Position numbers and translations under genes: made by a program. Source: Tissierellia bacterium (lineage in GTDB: Bacteria > Bacillota > Clostridia > Tissierellales > Peptoniphilaceae). Taken from it: a stretch of DNA of 49,787 nt. This document shows positions 31,989 to 40,866 of the stretch, in pieces (positions within the stretch are counted from its first letter, which is position 1; the number at the start of each line of letters is the position of its first letter). The DNA lies in assembly GCA_030528125.1 (NCBI GenBank), contig JAUMZM010000006.1, positions 1 to 49,787 of the forward strand. Reading direction: 5' to 3'. Below the pieces are notes generated by a model that was not told the DNA's origin, made no database searches, and saw only the letters and a program-made list of their open reading frames with translations.

Positions 31989-33101
31989 ATGAGCGATACA
32001 TATTTAAAAGTAAATATTGATTATATAAGGGAAAATATAATAAATTTAAGAAAAAAGGCACCTAATTCAAAATTTTCAGCTGTCGTAAAAGCAAATGCTT
32101 ACGGGCTTGGAGATGTTGAAATTTCAAGAAATATTGAAGATTTAGTAGATTATTTTTCAGTTGCAAGAGTATCTGAGGCAAAGTCATTGAGAAATAATGG
32201 TATAACTAAACCAATCTTGATATTAGGTTATGTGCCAATTGAAGAAATCAATGATTGCCAAAAACAAAACATCGATATAACAATCTATGATTATGATAGT
32301 GCAGTAGAAATAAATGATGTCTTAAATGAAAAGATAAATGCACACTTAGCTTTTGATACAGGACATAGCAGAATTGGATTTAGAGAATTTGAAATAGATA
32401 AAATAAAGAAACTAAAAGAACTTGAAAACTTAAATATAGTAGGAGCTTTCTCCCATTTTTCAACCGCAGATGAGAAGGATTCAAGTTATACCGAAAAGCA
32501 ATTACATATTTTTGATTATATGATAGATAAGATAAAAGATGATTTTAAATTAGATATCATACATATATCAAATGATGCTGGATTTATAAAACATAATATA
32601 TATAAAGATATGGTAAGAAGTGGAATTTCCATGTATGGAATATATCCATCAGATCTTTTAAAAGAAGAAAAAAATATTTCATTAAAGCAATCATTTAAAT
32701 TAATTTCTACAGTTTCTTTCGTTAAAGAGATTGATAAAGGTGTATCTATAAGCTATGGTAGAAAATTCATATCCGATAGAAAAATGAAAATAGCAACTAT
32801 AAGCATAGGATATGCTGATGGATTTATGAGAAGCTTCACCAATTGTGGAGAAGTTCTTATAAATGGAAAGTTGGCAAGAGTAACAGGGGCTGTTTGTATG
32901 GATCAGATAATGGTAGATGCTACGGGAATAGATGTCAAGATAGGAGATAATGTAGAAATATATCCTGATATCTATAAAGAAGCAAATAAAATAGGAACAA
33001 TTACTTATGAATTGATGTCTATAATCAATATGAGAATTCCAAGGTTATATTATAAAAATGGAGAATTAATTAAAAAACTTGATTACAAGTTGGGAGATTA
33101 A
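31989..33101 (+). CDS. alr: Alanine racemase
   Basis: PLP-dependent racemase making D-alanine for peptidoglycan. The Schiff-base Lys is in AVVKANAYGLGDVEI (about residue 34) and the substrate-side motif is in HLAFDTGHSRIGFREFE. VRSGISMYGIYP and the C-terminal catalytic Tyr region in SYGRKF, plus ISIGYADGF and GAVCMDQIMVDAT, complete the set. The 370 aa length is normal. It is followed at once by mazF, the ancestral Firmicute arrangement, although the usual antitoxin gene between them is missing. Confidence 0.95.
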   Translation: MSDTYLKVNIDYIRENIINLRKKAPNSKFSAVVKANAYGLGDVEISRNIEDLVDYFSVARVSEAKSLRNNGITKPILILGYVPIEEINDCQKQNIDITIYDYDSAVEINDVLNEKINAHLAFDTGHSRIGFREFEIDKIKKLKELENLNIVGAFSHFSTADEKDSSYTEKQLHIFDYMIDKIKDDFKLDIIHISNDAGFIKHNIYKDMVRSGISMYGIYPSDLLKEEKNISLKQSFKLISTVSFVKEIDKGVSISYGRKFISDRKMKIATISIGYADGFMRSFTNCGEVLINGKLARVTGAVCMDQIMVDATGIDVKIGDNVEIYPDIYKEANKIGTITYELMSIINMRIPRLYYKNGELIKKLDYKLGD

Positions 33102-33102
33102 A

Positions 33103-33447
33103 ATGAAAATAAAAAGAGGAGATATTTTCTATGCTGATTTATCACCTGTTGTAGGAAGCGAGCAAGGGGGAGTAAGGCCTGTACTAGTTGTTCAAAATGA
33201 TGTAGGCAACAAGTACTCTCCTACTATAATAGTTGCACCTGTAACTAGCCAAGTTAATAAAGCTAAGCTTCCTACTCATGTAAATCTTAGAGGAAATCAT
33301 GCGGGATTGCCCAAAAATTCCGTTGCATTATTAGAACAAATTAGGACTATTGATAAGAGGAGATTAAGAGAAAAGATTGGAAGCTTTGATCAAAATACTA
33401 TGTTTAAAATTGATGAAGCTCTAATGGTTTCGGTTGGACTATCATGA
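33103..33447 (+). CDS. mazF: MazF/NdoA-type endoribonuclease toxin, no adjacent antitoxin
   Basis: A 114-aa PemK/MazF-family RNase that cuts single-stranded mRNA at short sites. Motifs are very close to Bacillus NdoA: RGDIFYADLSPVVGSEQGG, the active-site Arg in GVRPVLVVQND, SPTIIVAPVTSQ with the conserved Thr, KLPTHVNL and LLEQIRTIDKRRL. I use ATG 33103; an upstream extension would lie in alr. In most Firmicutes a ribbon-helix-helix antitoxin gene sits between alr and mazF. Here only 1 nt separates them and no antitoxin is visible. A ComEC-like gene follows with a 4-bp overlap. Confidence 0.92.
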   Translation: MKIKRGDIFYADLSPVVGSEQGGVRPVLVVQNDVGNKYSPTIIVAPVTSQVNKAKLPTHVNLRGNHAGLPKNSVALLEQIRTIDKRRLREKIGSFDQNTMFKIDEALMVSVGLS

Positions 33448-34295
33448 AAAACAAACTAAAATCTATAATTTATTACATATTAGTTTTATTTTTAATTGCT
33501 TACATATACTTTAACTTTTCTGATAATTCAACAAAAACAGATAATAATAATTTAATCGTTTCATACATAGATGTAGGACAGGGCAATGGAGTTTTGATAC
33601 AAAATGGCAAGGAAAACATAGTAATAGATGGTGGAGATAAGAGTAATAGTGATAAGTTTGTATCTTTTCTTAAATCAAGAAAAGTATCTAATATAAAATA
33701 TATGGTTGCAAGTCACTATGATAGTGATCATATATCAGGACTGATTGAAGCTATGGATCAATTTAATATAGAAAATATAATTAATCCTGGATATTCCAAA
33801 GATAGCCAAACTTACAAAGACTTTGTAAAGAAGAGAAAATCAACAAATGCTAAAATAATTGTACCAAATATTCATGATGAATTTTATGTAGATGATCTAA
33901 AAATAAAAGTTGTAGGTCCTACAAGCTATGATATGAGTGAAGAAAATGATAGATCAATAGTTTTGAAATTAACTTATGGTAATACTTCTTTTTTATTTCC
34001 AGGAGATGCAGTAAAACAAAGTGAATCATCTATGATATATACTGGTGAAAATCTCAAAAGTGATGTTTTGATGCTTGGACATCATGGATCAAAATATTCA
34101 ACTAATGACTTTTTTTTAGATGAAGTAAATCCTAAGATAGCTATAATATCTGTAGGTGAAAATAACAGGTATAATCATCCATCTAAGGCTGTTTTATCGA
34201 AGTTAAAAAGTAGAAATATACAAGTCTTTAGAACAGATAAAGACGGAGATATAATTTTAGAAAGTGATGGGAAAAATATAAGGAAGATAGAATGA
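33444..34295 (+). CDS. Secreted/anchored ComEC-like metallo-beta-lactamase-fold hydrolase
   Basis: A 283-aa protein with one N-terminal hydrophobic helix (about 7-25) as signal or anchor, then a metallo-beta-lactamase domain of the ComEC/Rec2 C-terminal type. Motifs: SYIDVGQGNGVLIQNGKENIVIDGG, metal-binding ASHYDSDHISGLIEAMD, the strand with FLFPGDAVKQ, MLGHHGSKYSTN and NNRYNHPSKAVLSKLKS. The first motif is HYDSDH where ComEC-type proteins have HxHxDH, so one His position is Tyr-Asp-Ser-like. Free-standing versions are thought to be nucleases or phosphodiesterases; the substrate here is unknown. The gene is coupled by 4-bp overlaps to both mazF and the CPBP gene. Confidence 0.82.
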   Translation: MKNKLKSIIYYILVLFLIAYIYFNFSDNSTKTDNNNLIVSYIDVGQGNGVLIQNGKENIVIDGGDKSNSDKFVSFLKSRKVSNIKYMVASHYDSDHISGLIEAMDQFNIENIINPGYSKDSQTYKDFVKKRKSTNAKIIVPNIHDEFYVDDLKIKVVGPTSYDMSEENDRSIVLKLTYGNTSFLFPGDAVKQSESSMIYTGENLKSDVLMLGHHGSKYSTNDFFLDEVNPKIAIISVGENNRYNHPSKAVLSKLKSRNIQVFRTDKDGDIILESDGKNIRKIE

Positions 34296-35116
34296 AAAGT
34301 AAAATATTTACGCTTATTAGAGTAATTATAACTATAGCTATTTTTACCCTTATTGAGTTTTTAATAAATCAACTCATTCTTTTTGTTTTGTCAATAAATA
34401 CAAATTATGGGTTTACAGATAAAGAATTTTTAATTAAATATTCAACTCTTGCAACTTCAGTATCGACTTTTATAATGATTGTCCTGTTGTTGGTATTTTT
34501 TAGAAGGAAAAGAATTGTAAAAAAACAGCATATCTTAAAATTTAATAGAGTAAATAAAAAAGCAGTACTTTATGCGTTTTTAATGATGGTATCTATAACA
34601 GCTATAACTTCAATCTATACGTATTTTATGAAATTTTTATCAAATCATTTTGGATTTATTAAAGATTCTATGGACTTTTATTCTAACTTTGAAGATATAA
34701 TGGCAAATGAAACAACTCTATTTATGACTGCGTGGATAGCAATATTTGCACCAATATTAGAAGAATTTATATACAGAGGATATTCTATATATAAATTAAA
34801 AAAAGTCTTTAGTACAAAAGCTACTGTACTTATTTCTGCATTGATTTTTGCTGCTGCTCATGGGAATCTTTATCAAGGAGGATTTGCTTTTTTTGCAGGA
34901 TTAGTACTTGCTTTAGTATATATAAAAACAGATTCGATAGGTTTATCTATTATTTTACACATGTATAACAATTTATTAGATGTAATATTTACTTCATTTA
35001 ATATTCCAGATTATATTCAGATTATATATTTTGTAATATCTGCAATTGCTCTTATAACATTACCTTATTTGTATAAGAGATTTCTAAAATATAATATTCC
35101 AACTAAAAACAGCTAG
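34292..35116 (+). CDS. CPBP-family intramembrane metalloprotease
   Basis: A 274-aa polytopic membrane protein of the CAAX protease/bacteriocin-processing (CPBP, Abi) family. Seven to eight hydrophobic segments are present. Motif 1 is LEEFIYRGYSIYKLK with the Glu-Glu pair and Arg, motif 2 is FAAAHGNLYQGGFAFFAGL with the His, and motif 3 is ILHMYNNLLDV with His and Asn. Family members cleave proteins in the membrane, in some cases in bacteriocin immunity or prenyl-protein processing; the substrate here cannot be deduced. It is the last gene of the unit starting at 29532. Confidence 0.85.
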   Translation: MKSKIFTLIRVIITIAIFTLIEFLINQLILFVLSINTNYGFTDKEFLIKYSTLATSVSTFIMIVLLLVFFRRKRIVKKQHILKFNRVNKKAVLYAFLMMVSITAITSIYTYFMKFLSNHFGFIKDSMDFYSNFEDIMANETTLFMTAWIAIFAPILEEFIYRGYSIYKLKKVFSTKATVLISALIFAAAHGNLYQGGFAFFAGLVLALVYIKTDSIGLSIILHMYNNLLDVIFTSFNIPDYIQIIYFVISAIALITLPYLYKRFLKYNIPTKNS

Positions 35117-35138
35117 AATTATAATTCTAGCTGTTTTT
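35105..35138. terminator. Bidirectional terminator between convergent CPBP and murC genes
   Basis: AAAAACAGCTAGAATT (35105-35120) and its exact complement (35123-35138) form a long stem with A and T tracts on the two sides. It includes the stop codon of the plus-strand gene and lies just past the murC stop on the minus strand. Confidence 0.88.
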
Positions 35139-35144
35139 ATAGTA

Positions 35145-36542
35145 TTATTTATATTGTTGATCTTTTACAATCATTTCTGCAAGAACATTTGGATTTCCAC
35201 ATCCAGTTGTAAGAACTAAATCATCTTTATGGATGTCTTTATACATATAATCTCTAGCTTGTTCAAAAGTTTCGATATATTTAGCGTCGATTCCTCTGTC
35301 TACAAGTCTTTTAACAACATCTTCTGAATGGATTGTATTATCTTCTTTTTCTCTTGCAGCATATATTTTTGTTACTATGACTTCATCGGCATAATCAAAG
35401 CATCTTGCAAATTTATCTATTAGAAGCTTAGTTCTTGAGTATGTGTGTGGTTGCCATATACAAATTAATTTGCCTTTTGTATGCTCTTTCAATGCTTTAA
35501 GAGTAACTTCTATTTCTGATGGATGATGTCCATAATCTGTCATTATAGTTGCATCATCTACTGTTCCTATAATTTCCATTCTTCTATGAAGTCCAGTATA
35601 ATTTCTAAGGTTTTCTCTTATTGTTTCTATATCAATGCCGTTTTCATAAGTTGCAATTATTGAAGCCATTGCATTGTTTATATTATGTCTTCCAATTATT
35701 CCAAGTTCAAAATGTTCTATATTTCCATTAGGCATCTTTAAATCAAAGCTTGGTCTTCCTATATTATCAAATTTTATATTTATAGCATTATAATCAGCAT
35801 CTTCATTTTCTTGTCCATAAGTGATTAATCTACCTTGAACGGAGTCTATTATTAACTTATTATTCTCTTCATTTAAATTCAATATAGTCTTTGAGTCTTT
35901 GTCTAGATTTCTCATATAATCTTTAAATGTATTTACTATATCATCTAAATCTTTATAATAATCCAAGTGATCTTCGTCTATATTTAAAACTATTACTGTA
36001 GATGGGAAATAATGTCTTATATTTCCTTTGTATTCGCAGGCTTCTGTAACTAAGAAATCTTCGCTTCCGACATGAACATTTCCCTCTATTTCATCTAATG
36101 ATCCACCTAGTAGAATTGTAGGATTTTCAGGTGAGTTTATTAATATTTTTGAAATAATACTTGTAGTAGTGCTCTTTCCATGAGATCCAGAAATTGCAAT
36201 TGAATTTTTGTAATTTCTCATCAATGCCCCAAGAAATACTCCTCTTGTAACTACTGGAATATCTAATTTTCTTGCAGCTATTAATTCTTCATTATCATCA
36301 AGTATAGCATCTGTATATACTACTAGATCTGGATTTTTGATATTTTCTTTTTTCTGTCCTATAAAAATTTCTGCACCATTTTTTCTAAGATTTTCAATAA
36401 GTTCTGAATCTTCTCTATCAGAACCTGTAATATTATAATCGTGTTTTAATAATAAAGTGGCGATTCCTGACATAGAAATTCCACCAATTCCTATAAAATG
36501 TATATTTTTGTATTCTTTATTTTTTAAATTAAATTCAAACAT
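35145..36542 (-). CDS. murC: UDP-N-acetylmuramate-L-alanine ligase
   Basis: Adds L-Ala to UDP-MurNAc, the first amino-acid step of peptidoglycan precursor synthesis. The N-terminal Rossmann loop is HFIGIGGISMSGIATLL (15-31), the ATP P-loop appears as ISGSHGKSTTTSII (usually GTHGKTTT), and VLNIDEDHLDYY, GRHNINNAMA, TDYGHHPSEIEVTL and WQPHTYSRTK complete the Mur ligase set. At 465 aa it is normal. The Ser in GKS replaces the more common Thr, a tolerated change. It is the only protein-coding gene between zur and the window end on the minus strand, and stands alone. Confidence 0.96.
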   Translation of the reverse strand: MFEFNLKNKEYKNIHFIGIGGISMSGIATLLLKHDYNITGSDREDSELIENLRKNGAEIFIGQKKENIKNPDLVVYTDAILDDNEELIAARKLDIPVVTRGVFLGALMRNYKNSIAISGSHGKSTTTSIISKILINSPENPTILLGGSLDEIEGNVHVGSEDFLVTEACEYKGNIRHYFPSTVIVLNIDEDHLDYYKDLDDIVNTFKDYMRNLDKDSKTILNLNEENNKLIIDSVQGRLITYGQENEDADYNAINIKFDNIGRPSFDLKMPNGNIEHFELGIIGRHNINNAMASIIATYENGIDIETIRENLRNYTGLHRRMEIIGTVDDATIMTDYGHHPSEIEVTLKALKEHTKGKLICIWQPHTYSRTKLLIDKFARCFDYADEVIVTKIYAAREKEDNTIHSEDVVKRLVDRGIDAKYIETFEQARDYMYKDIHKDDLVLTTGCGNPNVLAEMIVKDQQYK

Positions 36543-36581
36543 TCAAAGCTCCTTAATTATTCTAGTTAACTTATAACCTCA

Positions 36582-36590
36582 ATTATACCA
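36582..36590 (-). promoter_or_regulatory. Extended -10 promoter of murC
   Basis: On the minus strand TGGTATAAT is a consensus -10 with TGn extension, about 40 nt before the murC start codon at 36542. The -35 position is weak. AAGGAG precedes the start codon. Confidence 0.55.
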
Positions 36591-36679
36591 CAATAGGTGA
36601 AATTATAAAATGAAGTATAATCTAGACATAATAAGATATTATTGTTATCCTATAAATGTAAAGAAGGATGGTGAATAAT

Positions 36680-37120
36680 TTGAAATTTGTAATAGGAAAT
36701 GATCACGGTGGAATTGACCTTGTAGATGCTGTAAAAGAAGAATTAGAGGCTCTAGGTCATGATGTTATGTGGGTAGGAACAAAGGATAAAGAATCTACAG
36801 ATTATCCTGATTGGGCTAAGTTGGCTTGTGAAAAAGTAATAGATAAAGAAGCTGACTATGCTATTTTGATCTGTGGAACAGGTGTTGGAATGAGCATAAG
36901 CGCTAATAAAATAAAAGGAATAAGAGCTGCTTGTTGCAGTGAGCCATATAGTGCAAGAATGGGCAGACAACACAATAATGCAAATTGCTTATGCATTGGT
37001 GCTAGAGTTATAGGAAATGAGCTTTGCAAGATGATTGTAAGAGAATTTGCAAATTCCGATTTTCAAGGTGGTAGACATCAAAGAAGAGTTGATAAAATTA
37101 AAAAATTAGAGGAGAATTAA
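36680..37120 (+). CDS. rpiB: Ribose-5-phosphate isomerase B
   Basis: Interconverts ribose 5-phosphate and ribulose 5-phosphate. RpiB/LacAB fold: KFVIGNDHGGIDLVDAVK at the start (family KIAIGSDHAG), DYPDWA, the active-site stretch AILICGTGVGMSISANKIKGIRAA with Cys, and RQHNNANCLCIGARVIG. I choose TTG 36680 as start (146 aa) because GGTGA lies at proper spacing and the protein then begins like its relatives. The ATG at 36668 directly abuts the purine-rich site. It is followed without a gap by transketolase, forming a pentose-phosphate pair. Confidence 0.92.
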   Translation: MKFVIGNDHGGIDLVDAVKEELEALGHDVMWVGTKDKESTDYPDWAKLACEKVIDKEADYAILICGTGVGMSISANKIKGIRAACCSEPYSARMGRQHNNANCLCIGARVIGNELCKMIVREFANSDFQGGRHQRRVDKIKKLEEN

Positions 37121-39115
37121 ATGTTTGATAATATTGATACATTAGCTGTAAATACAATTAGAACACTTTCAATATCACAAATCGAAAATGCTAATAGTGG
37201 ACATCCAGGACTTCCTATGGGTGCAAGTCCAATGGCATATTGTTTATGGAATAAATTCTTAAAAGTAAATCCTAAAAACTCAAGTTGGGTTGATAGAGAT
37301 AGATTTGTACTATCGGCAGGACATGGTTCTGCTATGTTGTATTCATTACTTCATTTGTCAGGATATGATTTAAGCATCGATGATTTAAAGAATTTTAGAC
37401 AATTAGGATCTAAGACTCCAGGACATCCAGAAAGAATGCATACAGATGGTGTTGAAGTAACTACAGGCCCATTGGGACAAGGAATTGCAAATGCCGTTGG
37501 AATTGCAATGGCAGAAAGACATCTTGCTGCAACATATAACAAAGATGGTTTTGATATAGTTAACCATTACACTTATGCAATTTGCGGTGATGGAGATTTA
37601 ATGGAAGGAATATCCTCAGAAGCTCTTTCTTTGGCTGGACATCTTAAATTATCTAAGCTTATACTTTTGTATGATTCAAACAATATAAGTTTAGATGGAC
37701 CTCTTAACAAATCTTTTACAGAAGATATCAAAAAGAGATTTGAAGCTTATAATTGGTCATATTTAAGAGTTGAAGATGGTAATGATCTTTCTGATTTGTA
37801 TGAAAAAATAGAACTTGCTAAAAAAGATACTGATAGACCAACTGTTATTGAAGTAAAAACTATAATAGGATATGGATCAAAGAATCAAGGAACAAATAAA
37901 GTACATGGTGCTCCTATTGGAAAAGATGATTATTTAAATGTTAAAAATATTTATAATTGGAAATATGATGACTTTGAAGTCCCAAAAGAAGTATATGAAA
38001 GATTTTCTGAAAATATAATAAAAAATGGTAAAGAGGCTAATGAAAGATGGGATAATCTTTTTAAAGAATATGAAAAAGAATATCCTAAATTAGCAAAAGC
38101 TTTTAAAGATGGATTCGAAAGAAAGTTTGATGAAGAACTTAAAGAGAAAATAAAGAAATATACATCTAATGATAAGCCAATTGCTACAAGATCAAGCTCT
38201 GGACAAATAATTCAAGACATATCTAAAAATGATATAAACTTCTGGGGAGGATCTGCAGATTTATCATCATCTAATAAGACAATGATTTCTGAAAGTGAAG
38301 ATTTTTCTAGTGAGAATTATAAAGGTTCTAATATCTGGTATGGCGTGCGTGAATTTGCAATGGGAGCTATAGCAAATGGAATAATGGCTCATGGAGGAAC
38401 AAATACTTATGTTTCTACATTCTTTGTATTTTCAGATTATTTAAGAGGAGCTATTAGACTAGCTGCTTTATCTAAATTACCAGTAACTTATGTATTTACT
38501 CATGATTCTGTCGCAGTAGGAGAAGATGGACCAACTCATGAGCCTATAGAACAACTTGCATCATTTAGAGCAGTTTCTAATCTAAATGTAATTAGACCTG
38601 CAGATGCAAACGAAGTTAGACAAGCTTGGATTGTTGCATTAAAATCAAAACAAACTCCTAATATGATAGTTCTTTCAAGACAAAATCTTAGAAATTTGAA
38701 AGAAACAGAAGATAATGAATCTCTAGAAAAGGGAGCTTATATAATAAGTGACTTTGAAACTTCTAAAAAAGACGGAATACTAATAGCAACAGGTTCAGAA
38801 GTTTCTATTGCTCTTGATGCAAAAGAACTTTTAGCTAAAGAAGGAATTGATGTAAGAGTTGTATCAATGCCATCATTTGAATTATTTAGAAATCAAAGTA
38901 TGGAATATAAAGAAGAAGTATTACCTAAAGATATCAAAAATAGGGTTTCAATAGAAGCAGCTTCTACATTTGGATGGAAAGAATTTGTAGGAGATAATGG
39001 AATTTCAATAGGAATTGATAGATTTGGAATGTCTGGAAATGGAAATAAAGTCTTAGAAGAATTAGGTTTTACAGCAGAAAATATAAAAGATCAATATATC
39101 AAAAATTTCAAATAA
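37121..39115 (+). CDS. tkt: Transketolase
   Basis: TPP-dependent transfer of two-carbon units in the pentose phosphate pathway. The N-terminal domain has [20 protein letters not shown] (TPP side His), [32 protein letters not shown] and the TPP motif [13 protein letters not shown] through DSNNISLDG. The second half has [14 protein letters not shown]-like [37 protein letters not shown], and a C-terminal [20 protein letters not shown]. The 664 aa length is normal. It starts at the base after the rpiB stop. Confidence 0.96.
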   Translation: MFDNIDTLAVNTIRTLSISQIENANSGHPGLPMGASPMAYCLWNKFLKVNPKNSSWVDRDRFVLSAGHGSAMLYSLLHLSGYDLSIDDLKNFRQLGSKTPGHPERMHTDGVEVTTGPLGQGIANAVGIAMAERHLAATYNKDGFDIVNHYTYAICGDGDLMEGISSEALSLAGHLKLSKLILLYDSNNISLDGPLNKSFTEDIKKRFEAYNWSYLRVEDGNDLSDLYEKIELAKKDTDRPTVIEVKTIIGYGSKNQGTNKVHGAPIGKDDYLNVKNIYNWKYDDFEVPKEVYERFSENIIKNGKEANERWDNLFKEYEKEYPKLAKAFKDGFERKFDEELKEKIKKYTSNDKPIATRSSSGQIIQDISKNDINFWGGSADLSSSNKTMISESEDFSSENYKGSNIWYGVREFAMGAIANGIMAHGGTNTYVSTFFVFSDYLRGAIRLAALSKLPVTYVFTHDSVAVGEDGPTHEPIEQLASFRAVSNLNVIRPADANEVRQAWIVALKSKQTPNMIVLSRQNLRNLKETEDNESLEKGAYIISDFETSKKDGILIATGSEVSIALDAKELLAKEGIDVRVVSMPSFELFRNQSMEYKEEVLPKDIKNRVSIEAASTFGWKEFVGDNGISIGIDRFGMSGNGNKVLEELGFTAENIKDQYIKNFK

Positions 39116-39130
39116 AGATTAATAGAGTTT

Positions 39131-39166
39131 GGAGAATTTCTTTTGTGAGATTCTCCTCATTCTTTA
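39131..39166 (+). terminator. Probable terminator after tkt
   Basis: GGAGAATTTC (39131-39140) pairs with GAGATTCTCC (39147-39156), one G-U pair, followed by a mixed T-rich tail TCATTCTTTATTT. The tail is imperfect, so termination may be partial. Confidence 0.55.
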
Positions 39167-39170
39167 TTTA

Positions 39171-39179
39171 TGCTATAAT
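39171..39179 (+). promoter_or_regulatory. Extended -10 promoter of deoD
   Basis: TGCTATAAT is a consensus -10 with TGn extension, 30 nt before the deoD start at 39210. No good -35 is visible, as is common for extended -10 promoters. Confidence 0.55.
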
Positions 39180-39209
39180 GAAAATATCAAATACGAAGGG
39201 AGTATTATT

Positions 39210-39926
39210 ATGGGTATACCAACAACACATATCGATGCAAAAAGCAAAGATGAAATAGCAAAAACTGTTTTGATGCCTGGAGATCCTCTAAGAGCTAAAT
39301 ACATTGCAGATAACTTTTTAGAAGATGTTACTCAATTTAATCATACAAGGGGAATGCTTGGATTTACAGGATACTATAAAGGAAAAAGGATTTCCGTAAT
39401 GGGATCAGGAATGGGGATTCCATCATCTCTTATTTATTTTAATGAATTATTTAGATTCTATGATGTAGAATGCATTATAAGAATAGGAACAGCTGGAAGC
39501 ATGCAAGAAAATATTAATCTTAGGGACTTAGTAATTGCAACAAGTGCTTGTTCAGATTCTTCAATAAATGAAGCTGTATTTGGAAAATATCATTTTTCAA
39601 CAACACCAGATTTCAATCTAATGCTTAAAGCTTATGAAACATCAAAAGAATTAGGACTTAATACTCATTTTGAGCAAGTATTAAGTGCAGATCAATTCTA
39701 TGATGACATGCCAAAAGAAATTTCAGATAATCTTGTTCAGTATGGTATAGCTTGTGTTGAAATGGAAACTTATGGTTTATATTCTATTGCAAAAAAATTG
39801 GGCAAAAAGGCTTTGGGAATATTTACAATTAGTGATTCATTGGTTACAGGTGAGACAGATTCTGCAGAAAATAGACAAACAGCATATACAAATATGATGA
39901 AATTAGCATTGGAAATTGCCGAATAG
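39210..39926 (+). CDS. deoD: Purine-nucleoside phosphorylase, DeoD type
   Basis: Cleaves purine (deoxy)nucleosides with phosphate to the base and (deoxy)ribose 1-phosphate. The hexameric NP-II type is shown by PTTHIDAKSKDEIAKTVLMPGDPLRAKYIA, GMLGFTGYYKGKRISVMGSGMG, IRIGTAGSM and the nucleoside-binding CVEMETYGLYSIAKK plus SDSLVTGE. I use ATG 39210 (238 aa), the standard DeoD start, with AAGGGAG upstream. The frame upstream to 39129 reads through a terminator-like hairpin and promoter and is not real coding. It is followed after 8 nt by a nucleoside-hydrolase-like gene. Confidence 0.94.
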   Translation: MGIPTTHIDAKSKDEIAKTVLMPGDPLRAKYIADNFLEDVTQFNHTRGMLGFTGYYKGKRISVMGSGMGIPSSLIYFNELFRFYDVECIIRIGTAGSMQENINLRDLVIATSACSDSSINEAVFGKYHFSTTPDFNLMLKAYETSKELGLNTHFEQVLSADQFYDDMPKEISDNLVQYGIACVEMETYGLYSIAKKLGKKALGIFTISDSLVTGETDSAENRQTAYTNMMKLALEIAE

Positions 39927-39934
39927 GAAGTCCT

Positions 39935-40813
39935 ATGAGAATACCTTTGATTATAGATTCAAATCCAGATATAGATAATTTCTTTGCGATTATGCTTATA
40001 AACCGCAAACAGTTTATAGAGCCAAAAATAATCTCTGTTGTAAATGGAAATATAGATATAGAAAATTCATATAGAAATGCTAGAATAATATCAAAGCTAT
40101 TAAGATTAGAAGTTCCTATAGTTAGACAGAAAGAAGATTTATCTAGTCAACCTGAAATCTTCAAACAATTTGGAGAAGATGGATTTTTCGATCATTCTAA
40201 AGATTTTAGTGAAAAATTTCTAAAGGAAGAAGAAGATACTGATAATTTAGATGAAATTTACAAGGTTATAAAAAATGAAAAACAGAAAGTAAAGATATTA
40301 TCTACAAGCAATCTCTGTAATATAAAAAAGTTGTTTAGAAAATATCCTGAAATTATATCAAGAGTAGAAGAAATTGTGATAAACGAAAAATATTTTGATT
40401 ATAATATAGTTGATGGAAAAGTAACTATAGATACAGATCTTGATATAGATTCAATTAAAAAACTCACAAGTGCATCTATTAAAGTCACTATTCTAAGTCA
40501 AGAACTTATAAATAAAACAAAGATTTCAAAAAATACTTTAAATCAAATAGCTGACATAAATACAGAATTATCTTCATTATCTTATGATATGTTAAAAAAA
40601 CTCTATAAAGAAAATTATAATCTTGAAGATATATTAGAAGCTCTAAGCTTATCAAATCCTGAATACTTTACAGGCAATATTAGCAGTTTTGAAGTTATAT
40701 TTAAAAGGTTAAATGGAGATATAATAAAAGTTAAAGAAAAACAAAGGATGTTCTACTTAACAAATATCAATCAATTAAAATATGAAGAGGAAGTTTTAAA
40801 AATGTTCTCATAA
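39935..40813 (+). CDS. Divergent nucleoside-hydrolase-like protein, active-site residues replaced
   Basis: A 292-aa protein whose layout follows inosine-uridine nucleoside hydrolases. It has IPLIIDSNPDIDNFFAIML at the N terminus (family ILLDCDPGHDDAIAI), IISVVNGNIDIENSYRNARIISKLL, VKILSTSNLCNIKKLF (family IVSTGPQTNVA) and NPEYFTG near the C terminus. Calcium and catalytic positions are altered: DxDxxxDD reads DSNPDIDN (D8, N10, D14, N15), the EFNxxxDPEAA motif reads KVTIDTDLDIDSI and the C-terminal HDP reads LED. Hydrolase activity is doubtful. It lies 8 nt after deoD, a natural partner for a purine-binding or regulatory role. The call rests on motif comparison from memory. Confidence 0.7.
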   Translation: MRIPLIIDSNPDIDNFFAIMLINRKQFIEPKIISVVNGNIDIENSYRNARIISKLLRLEVPIVRQKEDLSSQPEIFKQFGEDGFFDHSKDFSEKFLKEEEDTDNLDEIYKVIKNEKQKVKILSTSNLCNIKKLFRKYPEIISRVEEIVINEKYFDYNIVDGKVTIDTDLDIDSIKKLTSASIKVTILSQELINKTKISKNTLNQIADINTELSSLSYDMLKKLYKENYNLEDILEALSLSNPEYFTGNISSFEVIFKRLNGDIIKVKEKQRMFYLTNINQLKYEEEVLKMFS

Positions 40814-40836
40814 CTTTAATCTTAATTTTAGTAGAG

Positions 40837-40842
40837 TATAAT
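40837..40842 (+). promoter_or_regulatory. Candidate -10 of the glmU operon
   Basis: A consensus TATAAT lies 25 nt before the glmU start. The -35 region (CTTTAA or TTTAAT) is poor, so this is tentative. It would separate glmU-prs-pth-mfd from the deoD pair; no terminator is seen between them. Confidence 0.4.
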
Positions 40843-40866
40843 TATTTTGAAAAGTAGAGGTAAAAA

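Noticed and set aside
39129-39209. 27-residue N-terminal extension of DeoD
   Set aside because: It spans a hairpin terminator and the extended -10; the standard DeoD start with its own ribosome binding site is at 39210.
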